Source: Rhizoclosmatium globosum (Eukaryota > Chytridiomycota > Chytridiomycetes > Chytridiales > Chytriomycetaceae). Taken from it: 64,000 nucleotides of DNA. A model generated the notes under the pieces. That model worked only from the letters and a program-made list of their open reading frames with translations, did not search any database and was not told where the DNA came from. This document shows positions 13,360 through 25,800 of this stretch, one piece after another (positions within the stretch are counted from its first letter, which is position 1; each line of letters opens with the position of its first letter). Both the position numbers and the translations under genes were made by a program. The stretch lies in assembly GCA_002104985.1 (NCBI GenBank), contig MCGO01000011.1, positions 248,001 to 312,000 of the forward strand, in the 5' to 3' direction.

Positions 13360-16003
13360 ATGTCAATTCCCCCCGCGGACGAGGAAGCGGACACGCTGGT
13401 AGTCGACCTCGATGACGCCACCGCCGCGCGCATCCACGAAGTTGGGCTAGCGACGCTGCGAGGCGAGGCGTCGTCGCGGCTGTCGTCGCTCAAGGGCGAG
13501 CTCGTCGACCTGATCAACTCGGACTACGCGGCCTTCATCGGCATCTCAACGGCCCTCAGAAACTATCGCCCCCTGCCCGACAACAACGACTCGCTCAACG
13601 ATCCAATCGCTGCAATCAAGGACGCTCTGACGGTGCCCTCTTTCATTGCTGCTCTCAACTCATGACTGACTAATCCCGCACAGGCTTCGCGAAACGATCT
13701 CGCTTCAATGGCGAATGAAATTAAAACGATGCTGGATGAACGGGCAAAGCTGCGGGACAAAAAGGTGCGCTCAAAGAGAGTAACGAGTGGAGGGGAAATC
13801 TCAATAATTAAACCCGTTATCAGGCGGCTCTTCAAACCTTCCTCTCGATCGAAGAATCCGTGGGCAAACTTGAGGGCCTGCTTGGTGTCGCCCAACGGGA
13901 AGACGGCAAAACCAGTGAACTCGATTTAAACTCTTCAGACGATGGCAAATTAGTCGAGAGAGTCGCTATCGAATACAACCAGCTTCTGTTTCTTGTATCT
14001 TCGGCTGAAAAGAGTGGAGGTAGCGAAGTTTCGGTCCTCAAAACACTGTCATGGGTATACAATCCACTTCCCCAAACACTTGCAATTTAACATACTTGAT
14101 CAGAGAATCGACCGTATCAAGAGCGCATTAACGTCGATCCTGAAGGACACCCTCGAAACATCCTTGAATGCAGTCTCGAATCCAGATCGCTTTGATAAAA
14201 CTGCCTCATCCTCTCTTACACAATGTTTACGTACATATCTGTTGGTTGATCGTGTTAAGGACGCTGGAGTAGAGTTGAGAGTTATTGTATCTCCTGCGAT
14301 TGAGAAGGTAAAGCCTACTCGTGCCTTCACTCTATCTTATGTTGTATTTAGATTGCAACCACGTTTTGTCAAACCCTTGACAAGTTCTATGCAGAAGTGT
14401 TACTATATATTTCGTCTCGAATGTCTCGAATCCTTGATATTTCACGTCAAGTGTTTGGAACAACGGGATATGACTTCTTGACGGATGAAATTATGGTGAT
14501 GGTTTGGAGCATTTTATCGAAGTACTTCCATGGCGCTTGGAATGCTGGCTTGCCGGACTCCTTCCATCACGTACGTTCGTTGTTGGGATCCAATTCTTCG
14601 TCTCTGACACCAAATCTCACAGAACTACCTGGCAACTACTCAATTCATTGACTCCATTGAAAAGCTATACTTGCATGACGTTCCTGGCGCCTTACTACAT
14701 TTTCGTAAGCACCCGTCAACTGTCGAATTTTTGAAGCGATGGAATCTGGAAGTTTACTACCGTATCCGAATCAAAGAGCTCGTGACTAGTTATGACCTTG
14801 TTTTTGAATCGAATATCTTGCAAGTTCAATTATTAGCCGAGTCTCCCGAAGGTAAGGCTTCAAGTTTCAAGCATCATCTCACCCAATTTCACAGGATTCA
14901 AGTTACAGCAATCTGCTGCATTGCTGTCCACATTGCGAAACGTGTGGTCAAATGACAAGATTTATTTGCCCGCTTTGATTTCTGGATTCTGGAAGTTTTC
15001 TTTGCAATGTTTGAACAGATACCATGCATGGCTTCAAGAATTGGCCGGTTCTCTGGGGCAAACACTTAAGGAAATCAATGAGGTTAGAAAAAAGTTGACT
15101 GTATCATTCACGATAGCTGAATCTGTTGTCAGTCAAGCACAACCACTACATCTATACCAACTTTGAATGGTACTGAAACAAACGGAGCTTCTTCCCCCGC
15201 TGTTTCGACTTCATCTTTGGCGCCTGTGGCACCAGTTGCCGCTCAAGAAGACGCTATAATGCTTGTTGTAGCCGCTATTCTTGGTGATTTGAGTCTAATT
15301 GCTGGAGTGGTAAGTCAATCTTATTATTGTATTCATTTTCTGATGTAGCAATTTTCAGTTGACCAAGTTCTTTGATGATTCTATCACTGAACGTCTTCCA
15401 CTTGGATTCCCCAGCACGCAAGTCCTCAAACAACAATTCCTAGACGCTGCTCATGCTCTACAAGATGTTATTTCAGAATATCAAACAAAGTCAGCGAGTG
15501 TGTTGGTAAAGCGATGCTGCGTCGCTTTGGATCAAGTCAGTGTTGTGGTTCAAAGAACAGGTTTCAGCAGTAATGTGAGTAACACAGTTTTCTTTCTTAG
15601 ATAAGCATATTAATATTTTGTTATTCTTTAGATGCCCACTTCCGCATCGGCTTATGTTTCGAAGATCCTTGCCCCAGCGTCTGAATTCTTTGCCCGCATC
15701 CCTGCCAATCCAGAAGAAGATCCCCACTCTCTCAAAAAGTGGAAGATCTTAGTTATTGATGGCGTGTCAACGCGATATCATTCCATAGTAGGACAACAGC
15801 TTGAGGATGTTGCAAAACTAGATCGATACAAAAGTAGAAGGAAAGGAAAAGATGCGGTGGAGGGAGCTGTCACAGCGTATGACAAAATTAAGCAACAAAT
15901 GACCATGGATATTGGGCAGTATAAAAGCGAAATTGAAACGTTGGTTGGCGAAGGTGCTGTAGTAGAGAGTTTAGTATCTCTCAATGGACTAGTTGGATTA
16001 TAA
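13360..16003 (+). CDS. COG2: Conserved oligomeric Golgi complex subunit 2
   Basis: A lobe A subunit of the COG tether, needed for retrograde transport within the Golgi. The first exon carries the family hallmark LVDLINSDYAAFIGISTAL. Coiled-coil exons follow (NEIKTMLDERAKLRDKK, TFLSIEESVGKLEGLLG). The middle exons encode helical rods such as DRIKSALTSILKDTLE and PLHYFRKHPSTVEF-type sequence. The last exon holds LKKWKILVIDGVSTRYHSIV and ends SLNGLVGL. At least eight short introns interrupt it, so exact junctions are approximate. A Ser/Ala/Pro linker (about 15163-15240) sits between helical regions. The start codon lies 33 bases after the DNMT2 stop. Confidence 0.75.
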
Positions 16004-16073
16004 AAAAGTTGAATGATAAAACGCGTGATAGTTTGGTTGCGTATTCGTTTTCACTTTTTCCCAACAGACCAAA

Positions 16074-16785
16074 ATGGCATCCTCCGTCGGTGGTTTCGCA
16101 GGCAGCGCCCTCCTCGCCAACCTCAGAACATTCCGTGCTTCCAACGCCCTCACTGCCTTCAGCGAGTGGCACGCGAGCACCATGGGCCACAGAGCATTGG
16201 GTAAGTAATTATTTGTTGAGAGGTGGATGGATCATGGTGTGCTCACTCGAAGTGACAACGCAGGTCTTAAGGGCGACGATTTGATCCCAGAAGAGGGTCC
16301 TTTGGTTCAGGAGGCTTTGAGACGTTTGTCGCCACAGGAGACCGAGAACCGTCTCTTCCGTTTCAGAAGAGCCTATGCCCTTTCTACCACCCAGACCGAG
16401 TTGGCTCCAAAGGATCAAATCTCTGCTGCTGAGGTACTTAGCTCTTGAGCAATTGTTGGAGCGTAGAGAACACGGCGTAGGAGGGAAGGGAAGGAAACTT
16501 GCCGTCATTTGATGTCATCGACGATGGGACCAAACGGAGTAGAATCAGACCATGGACTTATCAGTATAAAACTAGTGGATCGACATATACTTTGTGTGAT
16601 TGGAGCCCGTGCGATCGCGCTGGTCCTTGGTATCGTAATGTCGACAACTAACGAACTACTCACAGGACCAACCATACCTCCGTCCATTGATCGATATCGT
16701 TGAAGCTGAAATCGCTACCAAGGAGAACTTTGACCTTTTGACTGCTATCCCAGAGCAGCTCAAGAGAAGAAACAGATCTTCTTGA
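16074..16785 (+). CDS. QCR7: Cytochrome bc1 complex subunit 7
   Basis: A matrix-side supernumerary subunit of respiratory complex III, bound to cytochrome b. Three exons read MASSVGGFAGSALLANLR, then LKGDDLIPEEGPLVQEALRR with LFRFRRAYALSTTQTELAP, and finally DQPYLRPLIDIVEAEIATK ending RRNRSS. RAYALS and PYLRPLIDIVEAE are conserved in the family, and the total of about 123 residues is the usual size. The first intron is about 60 bases. The second (16434 to 16664) is about 230 bases, far longer than most introns in this window. Confidence 0.9.
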
Positions 16786-16877
16786 ACAGACTGACTCTCA
16801 TCAATTCATTCTCTGTTCATCGTATTTCCCAACGTGGAATAAAGCCATTCTTGGAAACTCAATTTTATTCAGACTTC

Positions 16878-19800
16878 TCATTGAGCCGAATAATCATTTC
16901 TATACTTGAAGAACTCCACTGTCCTGGCGTTTCTTGCCTTCCTCACCAAAGGAGGGAACTCTTTGTACTTTCTCGAACTGCTTCCAACAGTGATTCCCAG
17001 TTTTCCCAGCTTTGTTTGTTTTTCTTGGGGAAATGGTGGTGGTCTCGCAACAATTATGCCAAGGTCAGTTTCAAGCTCTGGCTCTAACATACAGGTCAAA
17101 TAGTCGGTTGCAATATCAAGAATCTATGGTAGGAAATTTGTTAGTGTCCACTTCAGAAACCAACAGGTTACTAACAGTCAATGAGCCAAAATCTATAACA
17201 TCTTGGACAATTGAATCATCGGGGTGTGGTTTATCCGGGATATGTCCACTACGCTTCAAATCGATGAACTAATTATGGAAAAATTTAGTATTAGTCTGTA
17301 ACAAGTTTCAGTCATGCTTACCTTAGACGAAATAGTTCCCACATCATCCACATTGATTGGTTTTGCAAGAGAATCAGTTTGCTTCGCTTTCAATTCTTGC
17401 CACATCTTCTCCTTCATTCGAATATGATCTAAACTGTTCGACGAGTCGAATGACATGGTTATGTCGATAACAGGTGCATCCAGTTTTTGATCCAGCACGC
17501 TTGGTTCACGTTCCAACTCAATCGTTTGTGATGGAGGTGAAATCATCCGTTCAGAAGGAGTTGCTGGCGCACCTTCATCCAAGTCTTTCAAATCCTCGTC
17601 TCTTAATTCCTCAATCTTCAGCGAAGGTGCCATTTCACGCTTGCGTGCTTCTCTCATAATCTCTTTGATGGAATCCACAATTTTCAGATCCATATCAAGC
17701 TTCTTTCTACGTATCAGTTTGAACCAATGCTCCACAGATTCTATCGTAATTTCTTGGCCAAAGGGACCCGTGGGCTCTAGGACTGGCAGATGTTCAGACT
17801 CAAGAATTCTTCGAGACTTTTCCGTGAGAATGATGCGAACGCCATTTCCTGTAGGTATTCAATAATATTTAGCAGATTTTAAGGCACTAGAATTCATACC
17901 TGCAACAGGCACTACATAGGATCGCTCTTTTGACTTAACCACCAATTTCGCTGAAATAGGACCAATTTTGTGAGCGGTTGCTCCAAAAATGCAACGCGCA
18001 GCTCGACCGGGCATTATGATGGTTGGTTCTGGCAAATGGAGAGTGCAAGTTGGATTCTCGTCTTCCATCAAAGTGTCCCAATCAATATGTAAGACAACTT
18101 CTCCTGAATTGGTTAAAGTAATGACATGGTAGACTCGCAAATCACATGGACTGTTGCCTAAGTCCACACTTGCTGGCGAGATGTCCAATCGAATCACACC
18201 ACCGATTCCGACAACAACCACCTCTTTATAGCTGACGCCTTTACACTCGACTATGAAGCTATGAGCAAAGCGTCCCACTGCCGTAGGCTTAAAAATAACA
18301 TCTACTTCAATTGTTTCCTTGAGATCCAAATACCCGGTAGGTTGTGATACTGAATAACTTAGTTCGCGCATTGGCGGAATATTGAAATGCAATGGGACTT
18401 TTCCTTTGTTGACCATAATGAGTTTTTCGCTGTATGGATAGCCAACACCACAAACTCCAAAGTCTAAGTTTGAATTAGAGAACAAACGTTCAAGGTTAGA
18501 CCTTACCCAGATAAACATTCTTTATGAAGAGCTCAGGGAAGGCAGCCTTTCCTCTCACAATAACATTGTAGTTCCCGATGTTGGTAGCCAAGGTGAGCTG
18601 TGTGCGTAGCTCATATCCTCCAGATGGGCTCCAAGAAACCGAGACTTCAGCCCAATCACCGCCTGCAACATGTCCAGATAATGGAAAACACTTAAGAGGA
18701 TACGTTGATTTCACAGTAAAATCAAGTGGGAACTTTCCGTAGTTCCGAAACTGTAGTTGTTTGGTTGTAGCATCTAAAACAGGGCATATTCCTAAGTTGA
18801 GGAGAGAAAATTCATCTGGCTTTAGCAGTGACTCTTCACACTGTCCTTTTACATATACGTAATAGAAGTTGTCAATCAAGTCGCTTTTGATCATTAATTT
18901 CTCCTTGAATTCACATACTGTGTGTCGAATATGGGTAATAGTAACCTCTGCTGTTTTTCCTGGAGTAAGAAGACCTTTACCCCCAGATATTTGAAACATG
19001 GAAGGCTTTGCTGTATCCCGCACAACAAAGGACGTTTTTACAGTACCAGTATTTTTGATCCCGAGCTTCAATGATGGTCTTGTGACACGCTCAAACATTC
19101 CAAAATCAAGCTCCTCAGCAGTGAATTCCAAAGTAGCCGTTCCAGAATGCAGCGAAATTGGAATTTTGTGACTTGAATAAGGAGATGACACCGTCATGGC
19201 AACAGTCGATTTGATGGAGGAAGTTGGTGTGTATGAAACAATCACGTAGTTCTCAGAAAACGGATTGATAACAAGTGATGGCGGAATAAATTCGAGATCG
19301 GGGAATTCTCGGTCCAAAGTAAATGTCACAGGATAGTTGACATCCCCAACGTTTTTCAAGCCCAGCTTTCGTTCGTACGAATTTCCAATCAGACAGTCAG
19401 TGAAATCAAGTGACACTTTGGATACAATCAGCACAGCCTCACGTCCTAGCCCAATTAACTCAATTTCCCATGATTCTGAGGTTGTACCAATCACCAATCT
19501 TCCTGGACCAGGACTTTCTTCGTGTGGATTGAAAACCAATGCTAAGTTAAATGATTGGCCAGGAAATAGTGATACGCGAGATGTTGGCCAGTCAACACCT
19601 GTTTTATCGTCAGATATTTGATGAATTGTTTATAAAACGAACCTTTAAAGAATGTATCCGTCTCGTAAAGATCAAAACGGGTCAAATGTAGCAAAGCATT
19701 TCCCTCATTTGTAATTGGAAGTAGAGAAATAGTGTCCTTCCCAATCATACAATGACCAAAATCAAAGCGTCGATATTTCGAAAGTGAAGCTTTTGCGAAA

Positions 19801-22800
19801 CCGCCACCACCACTCATCTTTAATCGAATATGCTGAGAGCAATCTGGCTCAAAAATAACGTCTGCATTTTGTATTGACTCATCTGTAGGTCGGAAAATAA
19901 ACTGGACAAGTTGACTCTGACCAACTTTCAGAGAGCCACGAGCCGGAAGAATTGACAAAGCTTGGTTAGTGTTGATTATTCGGAAGTTTATATCTCTATG
20001 ACCAATATTTGTGAATGTTCTTGTCAAGATTTCGGGTTCTCCCAACGGCTGACGGTAGAAGTTTAGCATTCTTGTGTCATCACAAAGGATAGATACAGCT
20101 TTAGGTGTTGCTGTTAACGTTATTTCATGTGGAGGATAGTTTGCCACATCTGATTTGACTAATAGTGTTGCCAAAAATGTGTCTTCAGTTGATAAATTGA
20201 TATCAACATTCAAATGAACTTCTCCATAGCTAGGCAGGACACAAGAGCCAGGATCCACCCTTATGAATGCAGTTGTAAGAGACGTAGACTGGCTCGATAC
20301 TTGAGTCGATGTGATCAAGTGAAAAAACATTTGACGGCGCTTAAACATTGTGGAATAATGATTACTCGCCGATTTTTTGGCTGTGAATCTGTCTGTAACA
20401 CCACCTCCTGTCGTGATCCGTGAATTTCGACCAATTGACGTAATGCTCTCCTCTGCATTTCTGGTTCCTTTTTGTCTGCGACTTCCACTGCTGCTCTGGA
20501 TAGCAGCAATACTTCCCATAGATTCTCCAATCGAATCATTTGATGTTATGCGTCCAAGTCCTCCTACATTCACCCTCGACACAGATCCGTCATCTCCGTT
20601 GACAACTGGCTTCCGAATCATCTTTCCCACCAGTTTCCAGTATTCACGAGCGCTTAACTTATAATTTGGATCGATTATGTTGTTTTCACGTAAGTATGAT
20701 TGGCGAGCAAATCCTGATCGTGGATCAACGTTGTTATATACTTCTGCAAGTCGAACAAACGAGCTGGGCGATTCTGTGTTGTGGCCTACAATAAGCCATT
20801 CCAAAGATATATTGGCTGGTATAGAACCACTATTAGAAATCGTAAGTTTTCGACTGTAGGTGTAATTTGAAGCAATATCTCCAAAACTCAAATCACCGCG
20901 ATGAGAAATAGAGAATGTTCCTCCTTTTCCTCTCATCGGGACTGCTAATTCTGCACAGTCGGATGCAATGAAGATGTGTCCGAAAACAGTTGTTGGTGAT
21001 TTGGAGAAGAATTTGGCACTAATCTCAACGCCCATAGATGGAAGGAGGGCGACGCCAAAGTTAGGAAACCAGTTCCAGATGTTTTTCTTCGGCCCTGCTT
21101 TTAATATTCCTTTATCGAGCAAGAATGGTTCGCCAACTTGGTTGATAGTATAATCCTCATTGTCGGATTCTGCTGTCACGTCAACAGGAACTAATCCCAC
21201 GTTATGCAAGAAAAATCTTTTCTCGGCGCTTGAGTTGAAAGGAACCATGTTGAAATCTAGACAGTGAGACTGGATATCTTTGGCGTCAATGTACACAACT
21301 TCGAGCTTTCCAATACCTAGTAATTTTTAGACGGAAAGAAACAATGGAAGTGTACTTACCACCAGATCCCGAGATGACAATCCGCAACGGAACACCTTCC
21401 CAAAGCACTTTTAACACCATCTGAAACTTTGATTCTGAAGTTGGATTAAAGAACACTTTCAAAGAAGTGGAAGATTGTGGTTCGATATAACCTCGTAAGG
21501 GATATATGTCGAATTCTCGAATTCCAATTGGTTGAATCAAAAAGTCCAAAGCGAATGGACCCTCGTTAACCAGTTTCAAAGTCGAAGAATATTCTAAATT
21601 AATTGGGTGTACACCAAGATCCAATGAAGTCAGTTTGTCAGAGTTGCCTGTCAGCAAGATTTCATTGTTTGCAGTTTGAAGGGATAATTTTGGTGAAGAT
21701 GCGCTGGCCAGAATATCTATATCTTCATGGTCGCTATCAAAGTATATTCTAAATCGAATATTTATGGCGGACTCGACCTGAGGGAAATACTCTAGGACAA
21801 TGTCTGTTTTGGCTTTTGCGTTGCAAAATCCGTCTGGATTCAGAATACGAATTCCTTGACGATCTAAGTAAGACATCCAATGAGAAGAGTCATACTCTAC
21901 AATATTTTTGCTCTTGTCATGTTCTATCACTGCGGAATCATCCTCCCAATCTCGTGAGGCTCCCTCTGGGCGAATATGGAACTTGACACCCAAATTACCA
22001 GTGTTTGATACCGTAATCAACTTTCTAAAGACACGATTCAACCTGCATACACCAAAATCAAGTCTTCGTAACGGCGAAATTATCTGGAATATTGCTCGAC
22101 CACCCACTCCAACCAACACTGTTGATAGGGACCTAAAGTCATACTTTAAGACCATTTTGTATTCATAAGTTGCTAGTTTTTCAGGTGTGAACGTTACTGT
22201 AACTTTCATCTCCTCTCCAATGGGCAGTACTGCTGATTCAGGCTCTACAACAAACGCAGGCTGCTTTGAGGTAATAGCTCTCTTAACTCCATTTTCGTCA
22301 TAAATAATGCTCAACACCTCTATTTTCATAGTGATCGAGAGCTTGATGTTCCCTTCATTTTTCATAGTAAATGTTCGTTTTTGATGACCTTTCACTGCAC
22401 AGACTCCGAAATCCATTTGTTTTGTAACACTGGGAGGTGTGAATGTGATTTTAGGTACACCGACAGTTCCTCGTAATTGTATCATAAAATGATCCCCACG
22501 AGTGTCAGATGACCGAAGGAATACCTTGACGTCTAATGTTTCAATTTGCTGAGGCGAATAAATGACTTTGATGTCTTTTTTAGAGTTTGCTGGCAGGACG
22601 ACTGATCCAGAATATCCTGTTTCAAGACTGATGGCAGGATGAGAACAAGTGAATATTATGTCAGCATCAGCTGAGCCTCGATTTTCAATCGTAATGGGCT
22701 TTGCATTTTCGGCACCAAATAGTGCGACTCCAAAGTCGACAACCTTTGTCAGCACTAAGATGTCGGGGTAAGAGGCCATTCCCAAAACATTGACAATAAC

Positions 22801-25800
22801 TGGTTTGAGTTTATAGCTCTCATCACTTCTATAAGTAACTTTGACGTATGAATTAGTTTTGCCAACAGTTTTTGGTTTGTAAGTGACAATCAGGTCAATC
22901 ACTCCATTCCCTTCCAATATACCCTCTTCAGGGTCAGCTGAGAATGATTGACCCCCACATTCGACGAAATACTTTGTGTGTAGAATGCCCCGATTGTGCA
23001 TTTTGATTTTAAAGACTTTTTTGGTTCCAACCCGCAAGACACCAAAATCAACAACGGTCTTATCTAAGACAATATTGCTTGAGGCGCCAACACCGCGAAT
23101 AAGAATTTCACTTTCATGAAAATCTTCTGTTTTCAAGCAAAGAGTATTAGCGACTTCATACTCAGGCAAACTTGGACAGAACACTACTTCAACAATCTGT
23201 GTGCTCCCAGCTGCAAGAATACCATGCGTCGGAAATACTTTAATTGGGCAAATTATTGAGTTTAAATCTTCTGGCAGTGGAGCAGGATCATATTTAGCCA
23301 TCGCTGTATATTTGATACTCTTTGATTCAAGAGTCCAACTCAACGGATATGTGCCTTCATTTTTGAAACGGATCTCTTGAAGCTGATAAAAGGTTTAAAC
23401 ATAAAGTAGATAGCATTGAAATCAGTCTTACATGTTTGCTATGAGCCGCTTTGTTTCCAAATTCGATTTTCTTGTCGAGCAAGATCAATGGCGGCTGAAC
23501 ATTTCCTCTTCCCCATACTCTGAACGATTCAGCCTCCCCGAATCCTCGCTCGGTGTCAATTCGAATGACATCAGTGAATATGCCCTATAGATTTGTCAGA
23601 AAGGAGCATATAAAAATATTGGCTCACCAGCTCCAAGCCCCCAAAATTAATTGCTAAACTCAATGTTTGTAGTGGTGCAATTCGTAAAGGAAATTGTTTG
23701 TGTACTACTGATGCCTGATTGATTGCAACATTTTGTGCAACAGCCTTTGCACCCTTCTTTTTCTTTGGTCGATCATTGCCTTTCCCGTTTTCTATTTGCT
23801 GCGTCTGGGCAGCTCTAAGATTTGACTTTTCTTCGTATACTTTATAGTCAACTTCATCCCAGTCTACTTCTTTGGAGCTCCAATAAGATTGAGAGTCCTC
23901 TCGAAACCCAGCAGCCAAAAGCTTTTGGGACTCATAATCATCCAAAAACTTCCAAATGAGATGTCCGTTGTCTTTGACAACAATATTCTTTATGATCATC
24001 TCAAACGTACCCAGATTTTTCAAGTGGAGCACTTTCAATTTTGGTGATTGGCTGCTTACAAATCCAAACTCAATGTAGTGTTTATCTTCAACACTGACAC
24101 TAAACGTCTCATCAATTTGGGACGGTAAAGGTTCAACCAGGTTTCCTCCAAGCTTAGAAAATCCTGCGTTTGCAAGGATAGGAACAGCTTGTGTACCATT
24201 ATCAGATGCAATCCATAGAAATGAATTATAAAACTTTGGTTTCCCCGATTGGAAGTAAACTGGTAATATGTGAGAAGACTCTCGAGAGACTTTCACAATC
24301 GAATTTCTAGTTCTGAAAGGAATAGACGATATCAGAGTTGTACGAGAATCAATAAGTTGTCTGTTGTTTAAAACCAGAGACCGTTCCGCTGGCATATAAT
24401 TGATTATGTCACCAAAATTGATTGGCTCGCTGTCAAACTCCAAATCAACCGTCCCAACTTCGCATTTGACGTCAACATAGGCCAGGTCACGCTTAGCTCT
24501 TGTTCGATGATACTCCTTATTGATGATATGATATACAGGATCCACATAAGTCATGAGGAGGCGTCCGTTGTATATTCCACTGCTTGTTGCCTGAAACTGA
24601 ATATCCACAGTCGCGTAGTCAAACGGCTTCAGATTAATTCTCGACGCAATTAATCCAAAGGGACACCATTCCGCAAGAGTTGTATTCGTCATCCCTTCTT
24701 CAGAGGTTCTGTTACTCACAGCAACGACTCTACCCTCCCATACGATCTCCAACGGAGACTTATTTCTGATAAGTATTCTTCGGGTTGACTTCTCCATAAC
24801 GCGCACAGGGGGAAACTGAATTTGCTCAGCACCACGCCGAACCTCAACCGAGACAAGATCGGTAAGCGTTCCAATAATACTGGAAGAAACTATTCCTGAG
24901 GCATCATCAAATGCCGTCACTTGTCCAATGGCTATTTTATCTAAATTTTCAACATTCGACTCATAAGCAAACACCTTCGGATCAACCCTCAAGGGAATGT
25001 CAACGCTTGCGAATGCCTCCAGTTCCCCCTGTAACGACACATTAGTGTAAAAGGGCGAAGAAATTGCAAGTTGATATGGTTGAGTTGTTCCAGCAAGGTT
25101 AGTGAGTGTGACGTACTCCCAAATATCATCGGATTTTGCACGGAGGGCTGGGGCAGACCCAAAACACATCTGTAACGGTGGATCAAGCTCGAAGACTTGC
25201 GAGGTTTTCGGATGAATATCTCCTGGTTTTCCATCTGGTGATTTTTTTACCAATAATCCTGTGGCAGGTGTGTTCGCTGGATAACTCAAGAACTTTCTGA
25301 TTTGTGGAATAGGTTTCTCACGTATCATATACATTTCGTTAGTAGCTATGGCTGACAGATAGTGCGTAGCAACAAGAGTCTTTTTAGGTTTGACAGTTGT
25401 GGTTGTGAGAGAAACTCGAAACGTTCCCCACGTAGATGATTTGAAAACGATTTCAAGAACTGCACTTATATGTCCAGCAATGGTCACGAAGCATCCTGAT
25501 GCTTCTGAGGTTTCAAATTGTCTCAGGTCAACCAAATTTTTTGACATGGCTGAAGTGTCCGAGTCAATAAGCTTCACGGTAAAAGGTGAGTTGGGAGACA
25601 TAGCGAGCTGCAAATAAGCATGAGACGGGGAAATGTTTCGAATTGGCAGGTAAACCGATGAGGGTTGACCAGTTAAAGCAGTTGGAAAGATGATCTCATC
25701 CATCACTGGAATATATACCACAGGACCAGAAGCAGCTATCACAGGGATTGATGATACCACAGCGTTAGGAGCTGTTATTTTCATATTTTCTTGACGTAAC

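Noticed and set aside
12756..13517. 253-codon ORF opposite DNMT2 and the COG2 start
   Set aside because: Shadow of two well-supported genes; no domain signature.
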